This document shows, one piece after another, positions 17,735 through 27,858 of a stretch of 64,000 nt of DNA. This stretch comes from CAWCWN01 sp963799245. GTDB taxonomy: Bacteria > Chloroflexota > Ktedonobacteria > Ktedonobacterales > Ktedonobacteraceae. The first letter of the stretch is position 1; the number at the start of each line of letters is the position of its first letter. The position numbers and the translations under genes were made by a program. Under the pieces are notes generated by a model. That model was not told the origin of the DNA. It ran no database searches and saw nothing but the letters and a program-made list of their open reading frames with translations. The DNA is taken from the NCBI GenBank assembly GCA_963799245.1, contig CAWCWN010000004.1, forward strand, positions 186,001 through 250,000, read 5' to 3'.

Positions 17735-20636
17735 TCCTCCCTTCCAGGTAAGGCGTGAGAAAGCTGTTCCTGCTCTTTTCGTCGCATTGCCTCTATGCGA
17801 GGTGCTGTATCCTCCTCAGCATCAACACTATCGGTCTCAGATGGCTCTTGCGGCCTGGACCAGCAGAGTGCGAATGGTAGCGCAATGATGATCCAGAAAT
17901 AGGTGCTGATCGCCTGCGTCCAGAGGTTATTAGAGTCGATGGACTCGACTACCGCACTGACCGTAACTGCTAATACTGTCGCTAACATGAGCCTGCGGTC
18001 CTGATCTCCAGCCGCTTTGCGCATTCCCGCGATAATGTTGGTAAACAGAGCGATAAACATCGCTGTGAGCAAGACCACTCCAATGATGCCCTCGTCATAG
18101 AGGGTGCCAAGGAATAGACTGTGCGGCGAACCACCGGTGATCACACTTGTTTGCAGGAATGTCAACAGAGCGTCGGAAGCGCCAAACCCCTGACCCAGCA
18201 GTTGCGTTGGATCAAATTGTGTGAGGACAGCCTGCCAGAGAAAGGTGCGTCCATTGAGTGTCGCAACGTCCGGGGCATAGAAGCGCTCTAAGAGTGGAAT
18301 ATTGCTCACTGCTGCCAGCAGGACCGTGATGGCGGCAAACACCAGAACAATGCTCAGCAGGCCCTTCTTCATCTTGCGCGAAGGCAGAAACAGGAGCAAG
18401 ATAATGATGCTTAAAATAAGACCGATGTAGGCCGCACGTGTAAAGGTCAGCCCAAGCGCGGCCACCAGGATGAGAGTCACCAGAGTAGCGCCAACACGCT
18501 TGTTCCCCCGCAAAGTGAGCGCGCGATAGATCCCTAGTGGAATGACCAGGGAGAGAAAAAAAGCTAACGATGTCGCCACAGGTGTAAAGATCGAGGCAAT
18601 GCGGAAGAGGGGTGAACCTGGAGAGTCCGGTACCCCGTTTTGCCTGGTGAAGTAACCATAGATACCATAGAGTGCAATGAGTGTGGACAAGAGCAAAATA
18701 GTATCGATCAGACCTGACAGGCGCCTGCGCGTAGTAAGCACATTGATCGTTAATATACTTACCGCCACGCAAGCCAGGAGTTCGGTCCAGAGTGTCAGGA
18801 ATTCACCGGCGCCCAGTGGAGAGACGCCAATACCGGCGAATACCCACAGGAGGTAGAGACACATGAAAGCCAGCGCCGGCAGGCGCTTAAACGTTTGCTT
18901 GATTGGCGTAAACGCCATCAAGAGCAGCGTTGGCACTGTCACGCCTATAAGCAGGTTGGTCCCTCTGAAGATGGGCAGGCTATTGAGAGCATTGAAGAGC
19001 ACCCAGACAAGCAACAGCACATAGGGATAGCGGACCAGGAACAGTATGAAAAGCGAGGCTAAGGCGACACGCAATGCATAAATGGAATTCAAGAGCGCGC
19101 CGGCAACCCCGGCCGCAAAGACCACCATCATCGCGCCCAGGCGCACGAGCTGGCGACGCGTATAGGGGGGAATTACAGGCAGCTTTGCTCGCCTCCAGGC
19201 GTTCCAACGCTGGTAGCGGCGGCGAAGTTCCCCTGGCAGCTGACGTACCTCGCGTGGAGGCGTCAAAAGGTCGAACCCGCCGAGCATACGCTGGATTACG
19301 AAGAGCAGGATAAGCGTGCTACAAAGATATGTCGCCGAGGTTGCCAGGGCGATGCCAAAACTCTGCCAGTAGTGAGAGAATATATAGTCGAAGACGGCGT
19401 TGCTGAACACAGTAAATAGTGCTATATACATCAGTACCCTGGTCCTGCCAAGAGCACTAAATGCGCGAGGTAAGATGAAGGTCAACGACATTGGAGCCAG
19501 CCCGATAGCAAAGCCTACCAGTACGATTGCTGTACGGTTCGTATCGTCAGCGGAAAAGGCTCCTCGCTGAAAGAGGAGCTGCACCACTGGATGGGCGAAA
19601 ATAATCACGAATACACTCAGCAGTATGAAGCTGATAGCCATGACCCATAGATAGAAATGCAGAGTCTCCTTGAAGGCTTGCATATCATTGTTGCTAGCTT
19701 GTCGCGCGAGATGGGGGTGCGCAGCGCGTCCAAGCGCAGCAAACATCACACCCGTAAAGACACCAACGATCTTGGAAGCATAGCTGATCGAGGAAATACT
19801 GCCTGCTGAGAGATATGAGGAAAATATTTGATCGACCAGCGGACTCGCCGAATCCGGTAATGCACCAAAAGTACTGGCCATGCCAGTATCAGAACCGTCG
19901 CGACTGCCGGGTCGCGCAGATGTATGACCGGCCGGTAGCTGAGTCCCGCACGCCTCGCACGCAGGAGAATCACGCCAAAATTCAGGACCAGTCCAACTAC
20001 CATACCTACGCAAAGCATAACAACACCTAGCGACGCACCTGCGGTAAACACAAGTACGGCAGTGCTGAGTGGCACCAGCATTCCCGCATAGGCGGGCCAA
20101 CCAAATTGACCTTCCGTGTTGAGAATACATTCCAGGTAGCCGATCAGCACCATGAGTAGGAATACAGGGAAGATAAAAGGGGTCAGGCCCGTGGCGAGTT
20201 CGCTAACAGTAGCAGGACTCCCTGGAGCTGAAAGAAAAACTATCTGCGAGCGGAAGATGAACATGAGCAAGGTGATCAGCGCCGCGAACAGGAGGAAGAC
20301 ATTCAATAATGTGCTAAAGAGTTGAGATGAACGCTCTTTTGTTTCTTGTGTGCGTACCCGTGCATAGACCGGAATGACTGCGTCTTGAATAGGATGGTCT
20401 ATTATTTGTGCCAGCAGGATAGGAAATGTGGAGGCGACAAAATACGCATCCATGTTTGCGCCCGCGCCGAAGTGTGAAGTGACAACGATCTGGTTGAGCA
20501 TGCCCGCTACACGAATCAACAGGGCGGCGGATGCAAGGCTCAGGAGTGCAGTAATAATCTGCCTGTTGACTGATTTGAGGCGCACATTCCCTATACTTGC
20601 ACTGCTAGAATCTAAAGACCGGGCAGGTTGAGACAT
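17728..20636 (-). CDS. MurJ/Wzx flippase fused to O-antigen polymerase/ligase domain, frameshifted
   Basis: Starting at ATG 20636, the N-terminal ~500 residues are a MurJ/MviN-type lipid-linked sugar flippase (NQIVVTSHFGAGANMDAYF). The rest is a multi-span O-antigen ligase/polymerase (Wzy_C-like) domain (LTFTRAAYIGLILSIIILLL; GQGFGASDALLTFLQTS). The frame breaks once: AWPVLLVHY must become AWPVLFGALPDSASPLVDQ, needing one extra base in the A4 run at 19867-19870. The 3' half is open from 20130 only by chance. Corrected length is ~969 residues. Flippase and polymerase are normally separate proteins acting in turn, so one chain with both is notable. The downstream GT overlaps its stop. Confidence 0.8.
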
Positions 20637-20701
20637 TTTTTATAACCATTCCAAACGCAAGTACATGCCGACGAACAAAAGAGCAGAGCTTCTAAACCTT
20701 C

Positions 20702-22003
20702 TCAAAGCAGAAGCACTTTTTTATCGTCGTAACCGCGTGTCATGTTGCGTGTGTCTACGATGTAGCGGGCTTGCTGTATGATCCAGGGAACATCGTAGTA
20801 GCTATGGTCCGTGACGATGACGACGCAATCCGCAGCCTGCAGCAGGCCACTACTGAGTGGCTGTGACTGAAGTACCTGATTGGCAATTGCCAGGGACGGT
20901 ACGTATTCATCGTTGTAGAGGACTACTGTTTTGCGCGCCAGCAACGCCTGGATGATATCAAGCGCTGGAGACTCACGAACATCGCTTACATTGCGTTTGT
21001 AGGCCGCGCCCAGGACAAGCACGGTTGCACCATTGAAGCTGCGACGCTGCTCGTTGAGGGCCTCGCTGATCTTATTCACGACGTAGAGCGGCATACTGCT
21101 GTTAATTTCGGCGGCCAGCCCGATAAAACGGGCTGTATAGTCGAGCGTTTTTAGCTTCCAGGAGAGATAATGCGGATCCACAGGAATGCAGTGCCCCCCA
21201 AGGCCTGGACCAGGCGTGAAGGGCATGAAACCGAAGGGCTTTGTCGCCGCGGCCTCGATGACCTCCCATACATTGATATCTAGTTTCTCGCATATAATGG
21301 CTATTTCATTCACCAGGCCGATGTTGACAGCCCGGAAAGTATTCTCAAGGAGCTTGGCCATCTCTGCGACCCGTGCAGAAGAGACCGCTACAACTTTTTC
21401 AATAGCAGCTCCATAAAAGAGCTGCACGAGTTCTGTGCAAGCTGGCGTGATGCCGCCAACGATTTTGGGCGTGGTGCGCGTGTCGAAGTTGGAGTTGCCG
21501 GGATCGATGCGTTCCGGCGAAAAGGCCAGGAAGAAATCAGCTCCAACTTTCAGGCCGCTGGACTCTAACTCGGGTAGCACGACTTCGTCGGTTGTTCCCG
21601 GATAGGTCGTGCTTTCCAGTACGACGAGTTGTCCTGAGTGCAGGTGAGCCCGTACTTGCTGGGTAGCTGCTAAAATGTAGGAAATATCGGGATCGCGTGT
21701 CTTGCGCAAAGGAGTAGGGACACAGATACTCACAGCGTCAATGTCCGCTAGCGCGCTGTAATCGCTGGTGAAATGAAGGCGTCCTGTGTCGATGAGGGCC
21801 TGTAACGTCGTGCTCGCGATATCGGGAATATAGCTCTCGCCAGTATTGGCGCGATCAACTTTTTGCTGGTCTACATCAATGCCAGTGACGTGAAAGCCGG
21901 CTTCGGCAAATGTGGTCGCGAGTGGTAATCCCACGTAGCCGAGGCCCACAACACCGACATGCAAAGTGCGAGTGGAAATCTTTTCTGGTAACGAGTGATT
22001 CAT
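20702..22003 (-). CDS. UDP-N-acetyl-hexosamine 6-dehydrogenase (WbpA/WecC-like)
   Basis: 433 residues of the nucleotide-sugar dehydrogenase family, which oxidises the C6 hydroxyl of a UDP-sugar to a uronate in two NAD-dependent steps. NAD site VGVVGLGYVGLPLA (residues ~16-29); catalytic C272 in GPGLGGHCIPVDPHYLSWK; C-terminal Rossmann domain VLVLGAAYKRNVSDVRESPA. The GGHCIPVDP form is typical of the UDP-GlcNAc/UDP-ManNAc branch rather than UDP-glucose. It overlaps the BY-kinase stop by four bases (ATGA), so it is co-translated. With the WbpB- and WbpE-like genes at 40-42 kb it suggests a diamino-uronic acid pathway. Confidence 0.92.
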   Translation of the reverse strand: MNHSLPEKISTRTLHVGVVGLGYVGLPLATTFAEAGFHVTGIDVDQQKVDRANTGESYIPDIASTTLQALIDTGRLHFTSDYSALADIDAVSICVPTPLRKTRDPDISYILAATQQVRAHLHSGQLVVLESTTYPGTTDEVVLPELESSGLKVGADFFLAFSPERIDPGNSNFDTRTTPKIVGGITPACTELVQLFYGAAIEKVVAVSSARVAEMAKLLENTFRAVNIGLVNEIAIICEKLDINVWEVIEAAATKPFGFMPFTPGPGLGGHCIPVDPHYLSWKLKTLDYTARFIGLAAEINSSMPLYVVNKISEALNEQRRSFNGATVLVLGAAYKRNVSDVRESPALDIIQALLARKTVVLYNDEYVPSLAIANQVLQSQPLSSGLLQAADCVVIVTDHSYYDVPWIIQQARYIVDTRNMTRGYDDKKVLLL

Positions 22004-23478
22004 GATCTGTTACCTCCGACGTTTTGCATACCGGGAATAGTATAGGTACTATCGGGATCCCTTGCTCCGTTCTCAGGATGGGTAGCAGCAATATTGATAT
22101 CGCTGCTGTCCCCCCCCGGCGTGTGAGGAGCCGCCTCATCGCTATCAGTTCCAGGCTGATACAGGCCGCTCAGATAGCGGCGGATGTCGCCGGACTCCGA
22201 CCAGTGGCTCTTATTGAGCACAACCCCTAAAACTGTGGTGCGTGTCCTGTTCAACATACGCCTGGCCCGCGTCAGGGACTTGCGAGGCGTTTTAGAGGCA
22301 TCTACGACGAGGATTGTTGCCGGGATGTACACAGCCAATATCTGTGCGTCTGCTACGGGAAGCAATGGAGGGGTGTCAAAAATAACATAATCAAACTGTG
22401 ATGCCTGTTTGAAGTGATCGAAAAGCTGCTGGGCCAGTGGAAATTCCAGCAACTCGGCTGGATTAGATGGGGGTGCACCAGCTGTCAGTACACGCAATGT
22501 CGGAATATCGCTTGCTTGACCGTATAGCTCTGGCCCGCTTTGTGCCTCCATTTCCAAGAGTGCGCTTGCAAGTCCTTTGCGATTGTCCAGTTCAAAGTAC
22601 TGGTCTAACTTCGGATAGCGCAGATCCGCGTCAACGAGCAGCACGCGCTTACCGGCGATCGCCAGAAAAGAGGCGACATTGGCGGCGATTGTACTCTTGC
22701 CTTCGCGCGCCAGAGCACTTGTGATCATGATCAGCTTAAAAGGTTTGATCGCCTGCGCAGCGATTATGCTGGCACACAATTTATGGCATCCCTCTGATAG
22801 AGTCGGAAGCTGGTCGACATTTTTGTAGCGCTCTTTGCGTGAGAGCTCGGGGATAACCGCCAGTGTATCAAAGCCGGTAATCTTTTGCACTTCTTCGGGA
22901 GCTGCTAGCCGATCATCGAGCCACTCAAAAAGAAAGATCAAAGCTAAAGCAAGACCAAGACCAACGAGTGCGCCGATGCCCGCGTCTCGTAGTGGCCTGG
23001 GTCTAGCTGGCTGAGTGGGCAGAATGGCGGGTATTACCCCTATTCCGTTCGCATAATTATCTAAGGACGCGCCGACATCATTGGCGAGTTGCATTGCCTC
23101 CTTTGGATTGGAACTCGTGACATCGATATCCATCAGTTGCGTGCTGGTTTGAGGCTGCACAGAGATCATAGATCTAAGCCGGCTTAATGTCAGTCCCCGG
23201 TGCTTCTGTGTGACAGGGATGAGCACCGCGGGAGAGGTGATCAGCTGAGCATATGTTGGTATAACTGCTAAGCTGGCGTTAACGTTATCAAAAGGTGATG
23301 TGCCGTTTGAGCCGAGCAAAACGTATATGGTCGCGGAAGCTTGATAAACGGGTGGTATAAACATGCTGACGATATAGGTCACACCACCACAAATGATTAT
23401 TCCGAGCGCTATTAGCCAGGTCCATCTCTTCACAAGCATTTTGTAGTAGCTCATTGAGAGGCTAAATGGATTGTGCAT
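22000..23478 (-). CDS. Wzz/BY-kinase polysaccharide co-polymerase
   Basis: 492 residues joining a chain-length regulator (two membrane spans at ~20-40 and ~166-185 around an extracytoplasmic Wzz part) to a cytoplasmic BY-kinase. Walker A is in LAREGKSTIAANVASF (K261); Walker A' reads LLVDADLRYPKL, and FDTPPLL is the Walker B. This class sets polymer length and controls export by autophosphorylation. The C-terminus has only isolated tyrosines (RRYLSGLY, TYTIPG), not the dense Tyr cluster of Wzc/CapB, so regulation may differ. First gene of the tight dehydrogenase-flippase-GT run. Confidence 0.9.
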   Translation of the reverse strand: MHNPFSLSMSYYKMLVKRWTWLIALGIIICGGVTYIVSMFIPPVYQASATIYVLLGSNGTSPFDNVNASLAVIPTYAQLITSPAVLIPVTQKHRGLTLSRLRSMISVQPQTSTQLMDIDVTSSNPKEAMQLANDVGASLDNYANGIGVIPAILPTQPARPRPLRDAGIGALVGLGLALALIFLFEWLDDRLAAPEEVQKITGFDTLAVIPELSRKERYKNVDQLPTLSEGCHKLCASIIAAQAIKPFKLIMITSALAREGKSTIAANVASFLAIAGKRVLLVDADLRYPKLDQYFELDNRKGLASALLEMEAQSGPELYGQASDIPTLRVLTAGAPPSNPAELLEFPLAQQLFDHFKQASQFDYVIFDTPPLLPVADAQILAVYIPATILVVDASKTPRKSLTRARRMLNRTRTTVLGVVLNKSHWSESGDIRRYLSGLYQPGTDSDEAAPHTPGGDSSDINIAATHPENGARDPDSTYTIPGMQNVGGNRS

Positions 23479-23704
23479 ATGCGAACCATCCTTAATGCAA
23501 GAGTAGCTGTGAGTTAAGTTCAGTCTGATTTTGTCCCCTAAAGGATATAATTGCTTCTATGGGAATTTGGTTTTTGCCGGTGTTTAGATAGTGTTGCAAG
23601 CATGGTAGTTGGGTGTATATTCCTCTCCTTTGCTTGTCAGCAGCACTGCGTCGACTTGGTTGCATTGTTTAACTACTGACCGCAGAGCTTCAGGCTGGAA
23701 GGGG

Positions 23705-24499
23705 TCACTCAAAGGTACCCATACATTCAGCGCTAACGGTTCCTGATGTCTGGATCTCTTTAGCGAGTTTTCTAAAATGATATATACACTCACTGCCGAG
23801 CCAGGCGCGGTAATTATTTGTATGAGTACCGTAGACACTTCTGATTAATTTATACATACTATCATTGCTAAATACCCTGGTCATACCGGGAACGGGCAAG
23901 TAATAGCGGTAAAGAGCTGCTAGCTGTAGCCCGTGGTTACCGCATATTTCCACAACCTCTGCAGCACTGAGTGAACTTAAAGAGTACGGAGACGGAAGGA
24001 AGGCGCGCTTGATTGCCAAATAAAGGTCAAACAGACGACTGACAGGATGTTGAGAGTCGTAGTTTTCAATAATAATACTCCCATTAGGTTTTACAAGCGA
24101 AACCATCTTGGCAATAACATCCAATGGAGACTCAGCATGGGCCAGCACACCTAAACAAAGTATCAAGTCATAAGCTTGAAGTGGCAATTCTACTTGCATG
24201 AAATCTTCATTGATCGCCTTTACATTAGCCGCAAACTCCGTGGGAATGCGCGAACGTGCTATAGATAGCATATTACTGGAGACATCCAGCAAGGTAAGCT
24301 GATTGTGAGGTCGTAATAGGGGTATGGAAATAGCTCCATCTCCACATCCTATATCCAGGATAGTTTGCGCCACAGCATCACCTACAAAACCCTGGACAGT
24401 CTCCTTGCGAACCCGAATATTGAAGTCCATCCTTTGGAGATATAGCTCATCAGCGAAATTAGATTTGACTTGATCGATCCTGTTGCTCATAGTGTTCAT
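23705..24499 (-). CDS. class I SAM-dependent methyltransferase
   Basis: 264 residues with the SAM-binding motif ILDIGCGDGAISIPLL (motif I), LLDVSSNM (motif II) and a YDLILCLGVLAH segment. It probably methylates a sugar in the polymer repeat or its lipid carrier; the substrate is not readable. It is 226 bases upstream of the BY-kinase on the same strand, so a shared transcript is possible. A fragment of a deacetylase gene end sits directly upstream. Confidence 0.82.
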   Translation of the reverse strand: MNTMSNRIDQVKSNFADELYLQRMDFNIRVRKETVQGFVGDAVAQTILDIGCGDGAISIPLLRPHNQLTLLDVSSNMLSIARSRIPTEFAANVKAINEDFMQVELPLQAYDLILCLGVLAHAESPLDVIAKMVSLVKPNGSIIIENYDSQHPVSRLFDLYLAIKRAFLPSPYSLSSLSAAEVVEICGNHGLQLAALYRYYLPVPGMTRVFSNDSMYKLIRSVYGTHTNNYRAWLGSECIYHFRKLAKEIQTSGTVSAECMGTFE

Positions 24500-24508
24500 A
24501 AACCTCTA

Positions 24509-24575
24509 TCAGGCAGTGATCAATTTTTTTCGCATAAGAGGATGCCAACACCAGCGATGAAGAAGTGCTGTAGTA
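24509..24575 (-). pseudogene. deacetylase 3'-end remnant
   Basis: CAGGCAGTGATCA, then CGCATAAGAGGATGCCAAC and GAAGAAG, match the end of deacetylase A (13178-13240) in the same orientation. A scrap of a third copy of that gene. Confidence 0.7.
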
Positions 24576-24905
24576 TTGCTCCTGCTCCTGATATCCTCGT
24601 ATCACCCCCTGTTAGTATGCAAGGTACCATCTGCTAGTGTTCATGTGATGTCTGTAGAAGTAGAGAAATCAGTGATTCTCTACGATCAAAGTATAAAGAT
24701 ATACGCCTTAACGAAACAGTAGCTGTGAGCTTATATTCCTCTCCTCTGACACTGCTTGCGCTGGGCGCGCTTCTATACGAAAGTATACAAAGATCACTGA
24801 TTCTTTACCTCTATGAACATCGCATCCACACATCTAGATGGTATGTTCTTGTCGGGAAGATACGTTTCTTCCTCTTGTACTAAACGGTGAATGAGGAGGT
24901 ACAGT
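24576..24905. promoter_or_regulatory. intergenic region with repeated motif
   Basis: No gene. ATCAGTGATTCTCTAC (24668-24683) and ATCACTGATTCTTTAC (24793-24808) are direct repeats differing at two bases, each near a GTATA element. They lie upstream of the ATP-grasp gene and could be operator sites. Confidence 0.35.
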
Positions 24906-26198
24906 GTGGTCGGCAACTCCTTGGATAACCAAATTATCGCTAGCCAGTTACCTGTGGATAATGAGAAACTTACCAGCCGCAAGCGAGATCCTGTGACTCA
25001 TCATGTTTCATATGATGCGCTAGTTCTTGATGCTGGCCTACGCCAATCCCTGGTCACTGTACGCTCACTAGGTCAGCGAGGGCTACGTGTTGCTGCATTA
25101 GAGGCATCTAAAAGTGTGCCGACCTTCTCATCGCGCTGGTGCCAGCGAAGCTTTGCAGCACCAGCGTACGAGCAGAACACAGAGCCCTACCTTGCCTACC
25201 TGGCACAATTGCTTGACGATACAGGTGCGCGAGTGCTCTTCACTTCATCGGATGGCACAGTTGCGCTGATACGCCGACACCGTGCGCAACTGGAGCAGCG
25301 AGTACGTATTGCATTAGCAAAAGAACCTGCACTGGGAATAGCTACGAACAAAGATCAAACGTTAGAGATTGCCAGACAACTAGGTTTAGGTATTCCAAAG
25401 GGAATGGATGTAGGATCGGTGAATGAAGTTCCAGCTGCACTTCGTGAGATCGGACTACCAGCAGTTGTCAAGCCAGTCGAGTCATGGTTGTGGGGAGAGC
25501 AACGAGGTAAGAGGTTGAGCTGTCAGCTCGTGACCACTTCCGATGAAGCCAGGCATGCAGTGGAAGAGTTAACGAGTCTCGGTGGTAGCACCATCTTCCA
25601 GCAGTTCCTCCCAGGCAGGCGCGAAGCCATCAGTTTCCTGTATGCAAAAGGTGAAATGTATGCGCGTTTTGCGCAATGGGCCAAGCGCACTGAGCCACCA
25701 CTGGGTGGTATCTCGGTGTTACGTCAGAGCATTGCCGTTCCAGAGGACAGTGGCGATCAGGCTGAACGCCTGGTGCGTGAGATCGAGCTGGAAGGCTACT
25801 CCGAAGTAGAGTTCCGGCGAGACGGTAATGGCAAGCCCTATCTCATGGAGATCAACCCCCGTCTCTCGGCTTCAGTCGAGCTGGCTGTACGTGCAGGCGT
25901 CGATTTCCCTTATCTTCTTTATCAATGGGCAAATGGGGACCCGCTTGACCATGTCAAGGGCTACCTCGTAGGGGGTTGGATGCGCTATCTGGGGGGAGAT
26001 GTCAGGACAACCGTAAAAGCATTACTCCAACGCGGCAGACCAGGAGTCAGCCCACCAGCCCAGGCGATCTTTGATTTCTTTATTTCTTTCTTCAGGCCTA
26101 TGGGCTATGACTATCTTGATTGGAAGGATCCTCTTCCGGCTTATACAGCTGCTCGCTATATAGTGGAATTGCTGCGGGACAAACTCCCCAGGAGATAG
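24906..26198 (+). CDS. ATP-grasp ligase-like protein
   Basis: About 430 residues. A pre-ATP-grasp Rossmann-like part (DALVLDAGLRQSLVTVRSL) is followed by an ATP-grasp domain: LPAVVKPVESW (nucleotide-binding lysine) and PYLMEINPRLSASVELAV (metal-binding E-x-N). Members join a carboxylate to an amine or thiol using ATP. GTG 24906 is preferred, six bases after AGGAGG; ATG 24891 lies at the edge of that site. It sits alone on the plus strand within polysaccharide genes, so it may ligate an amino acid to a sugar or peptide. Its central segment is duplicated as the tail of the glycosidase at 11621. Confidence 0.85.
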   Translation: MVGNSLDNQIIASQLPVDNEKLTSRKRDPVTHHVSYDALVLDAGLRQSLVTVRSLGQRGLRVAALEASKSVPTFSSRWCQRSFAAPAYEQNTEPYLAYLAQLLDDTGARVLFTSSDGTVALIRRHRAQLEQRVRIALAKEPALGIATNKDQTLEIARQLGLGIPKGMDVGSVNEVPAALREIGLPAVVKPVESWLWGEQRGKRLSCQLVTTSDEARHAVEELTSLGGSTIFQQFLPGRREAISFLYAKGEMYARFAQWAKRTEPPLGGISVLRQSIAVPEDSGDQAERLVREIELEGYSEVEFRRDGNGKPYLMEINPRLSASVELAVRAGVDFPYLLYQWANGDPLDHVKGYLVGGWMRYLGGDVRTTVKALLQRGRPGVSPPAQAIFDFFISFFRPMGYDYLDWKDPLPAYTAARYIVELLRDKLPRR

Positions 26199-26234
26199 TC
26201 CGCATAGGCCGGGAAGCCGGCATTGTTATCGCCA

Positions 26235-27467
26235 TCAGAAACCAATGGCCGTGTTAAAACCAATTGAGAAAAGCTTCTTGTATGCGAGCAAGAGATTCAT
26301 TTTGTCATAGTCCCAATTTAAAGTCTCTTCGATGCGCTTGCGCCCAATAGCCCCCATTTTGAGGCGAAGCTCTTCGTTATCAAGCAAGGTTTCAATTTTG
26401 CTAGCGAAGTCTTCTGCCAGATTGGGTGTAGCATAGAGGGCTGCGTCCTGTGATGAAAAGCGCGCTTCAGCAAGATCGAAAGCTACAACTGGCTTGCCCA
26501 TCGCCATATATTCTAGCGTTTTGACCATCGTGCTATACTCGTTTAGTCCGTTTTTCGGATCAGGTGTGAGCCCAACATCTGTGACTGTAAGGTAGCGCAC
26601 TAAGTCTTCAACCTTTGTCCAGCCGGTAAATGTAACATACTCTTCTAACTGTAACTCTTGCGCGAGTGCACGCAGTATAGGAGCATGACCACCATCTCCC
26701 ATCAGAACTAAGGAAAGATCTTGACGACCACGCTTATGCACAAGGTCATGGAGCGCATGAAGGGCGTACTCAATACCATCTTGCACTTCCATTTCCCCCA
26801 CATATGACAGCAAATAACACCGACCTCTTTTCAGTTCAGGTTCAGGTGTAACCAACTTTATACGATCCAGTTTAGGTCCATTGCGTACAACAAACACCTT
26901 GTCAGGATGACAATGACCGCGTTCGATGGCGAACTGTTTTTTTGATGCGTTTGCAGTAATGACTACCTCGGCAGTTTGATAGGAGCACCTTTCAATGAAA
27001 AGTAGTAGCCTGTGAAGGAGCTTCATACCGCCATGGTACTTCGCCTGGAACAACTCTGGTGACAGGTCATGCTGGTCAAAGACGAATTTTTTGCCCAGGA
27101 CTCGATAGAACAACCCGACCAGGAAGAATATATCGGGAGGATTTGCCGCATGAAGCACATCAAAGCCATGTCGAAATAATACCTTAAAGCTCAATAGGAA
27201 TGTCATGTATATGGCGATGGTGTACTCCAGGATGTAAGCAACGTATTTGTTGGCGAATGTAGGTAAGGTATAGCGGTAAATATGGATACCTTCAATGCAA
27301 ATATATGACTCTCGATCCATTGCGGAGCCCCTGGGGCTAATAACACTTACCTGAAAACCGTGATCGCGCAGGGCAGTAGCTTCAGCCCAGACACGGTTGT
27401 CGAAAGGCATAGAAGCATTTTCTAGCAGCATGAGCACTTTATATGTTCTTGCCATGGGTATCACCAT
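26235..27467 (-). CDS. glycosyltransferase family 4 (3), WbuB-like
   Basis: 410 residues, GT-B fold. The N-terminus is YKVLMLLENASMPFDNRVW; the acceptor-side region has FDVLHAANPPDIFFLVGL; the donor region is YSTMVKTLEYMAMGKPVV; the tail is MGAIGRKRIEETLNWDYDK. This branch (WbuB/fucosaminyl-transferase-like) often uses N-acetylated deoxysugars. Transcribed from a leader that is duplicated at 10115-10252. Convergent with the ATP-grasp gene, with 36 bases between stops. Confidence 0.88.
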   Translation of the reverse strand: MVIPMARTYKVLMLLENASMPFDNRVWAEATALRDHGFQVSVISPRGSAMDRESYICIEGIHIYRYTLPTFANKYVAYILEYTIAIYMTFLLSFKVLFRHGFDVLHAANPPDIFFLVGLFYRVLGKKFVFDQHDLSPELFQAKYHGGMKLLHRLLLFIERCSYQTAEVVITANASKKQFAIERGHCHPDKVFVVRNGPKLDRIKLVTPEPELKRGRCYLLSYVGEMEVQDGIEYALHALHDLVHKRGRQDLSLVLMGDGGHAPILRALAQELQLEEYVTFTGWTKVEDLVRYLTVTDVGLTPDPKNGLNEYSTMVKTLEYMAMGKPVVAFDLAEARFSSQDAALYATPNLAEDFASKIETLLDNEELRLKMGAIGRKRIEETLNWDYDKMNLLLAYKKLFSIGFNTAIGF

Positions 27468-27481
27468 CCATTCCTTCTAAT

Positions 27482-27620
27482 TTATCGATGTTCTTTGTAG
27501 TAAGAATAGAGTTTTATCCATAGCGCCAGGGTTTTTATCAATGTTAAAATGATGTTGCGAATGCTGCACTACAGTACATATTCCTAACCGTTCTGACTCA
27601 TTGCTTAAAGAGCAGGATCA
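27482..27620. repeat. duplicated gene-leader, copy 2
   Basis: Reverse complement of 10115-10252 with scattered changes. Here it lies directly upstream of the minus-strand GT gene and reads toward it. Confidence 0.7.
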
Positions 27621-27749
27621 ATTCGGCCAAGCGTACATTTCTGAACAGGTATATAGCCATCAATACCACCTGGACTCATTTGCAACCACCAAAAGTATAC
27701 GTATTTATGCTAGGCTTTACATGATTTATGTATGAGGTATGAGTAGCTT

Positions 27750-27840
27750 ATGAAGCCTCTCTCTTTCTCAATCAAGATCGAGGTGTTGCGCAATTTTGCC
27801 CGCCGTCTCTGGACGGTTTTCACTCGCTTTGGCATGTTCA
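27750..27840 (+). pseudogene. deacetylase 5'-end fragment
   Basis: Reads LSFSIKIEVLRNFARRLWTV and TRFG, nearly the same as the start of the deacetylase at 10.3 kb, and continues to a stop after 63 codons in total. Only the beginning of a deacetylase is present; the FemAB gene follows in another frame. Confidence 0.6.
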
Positions 27841-27858
27841 GGAATGAGGCTATTTTAC

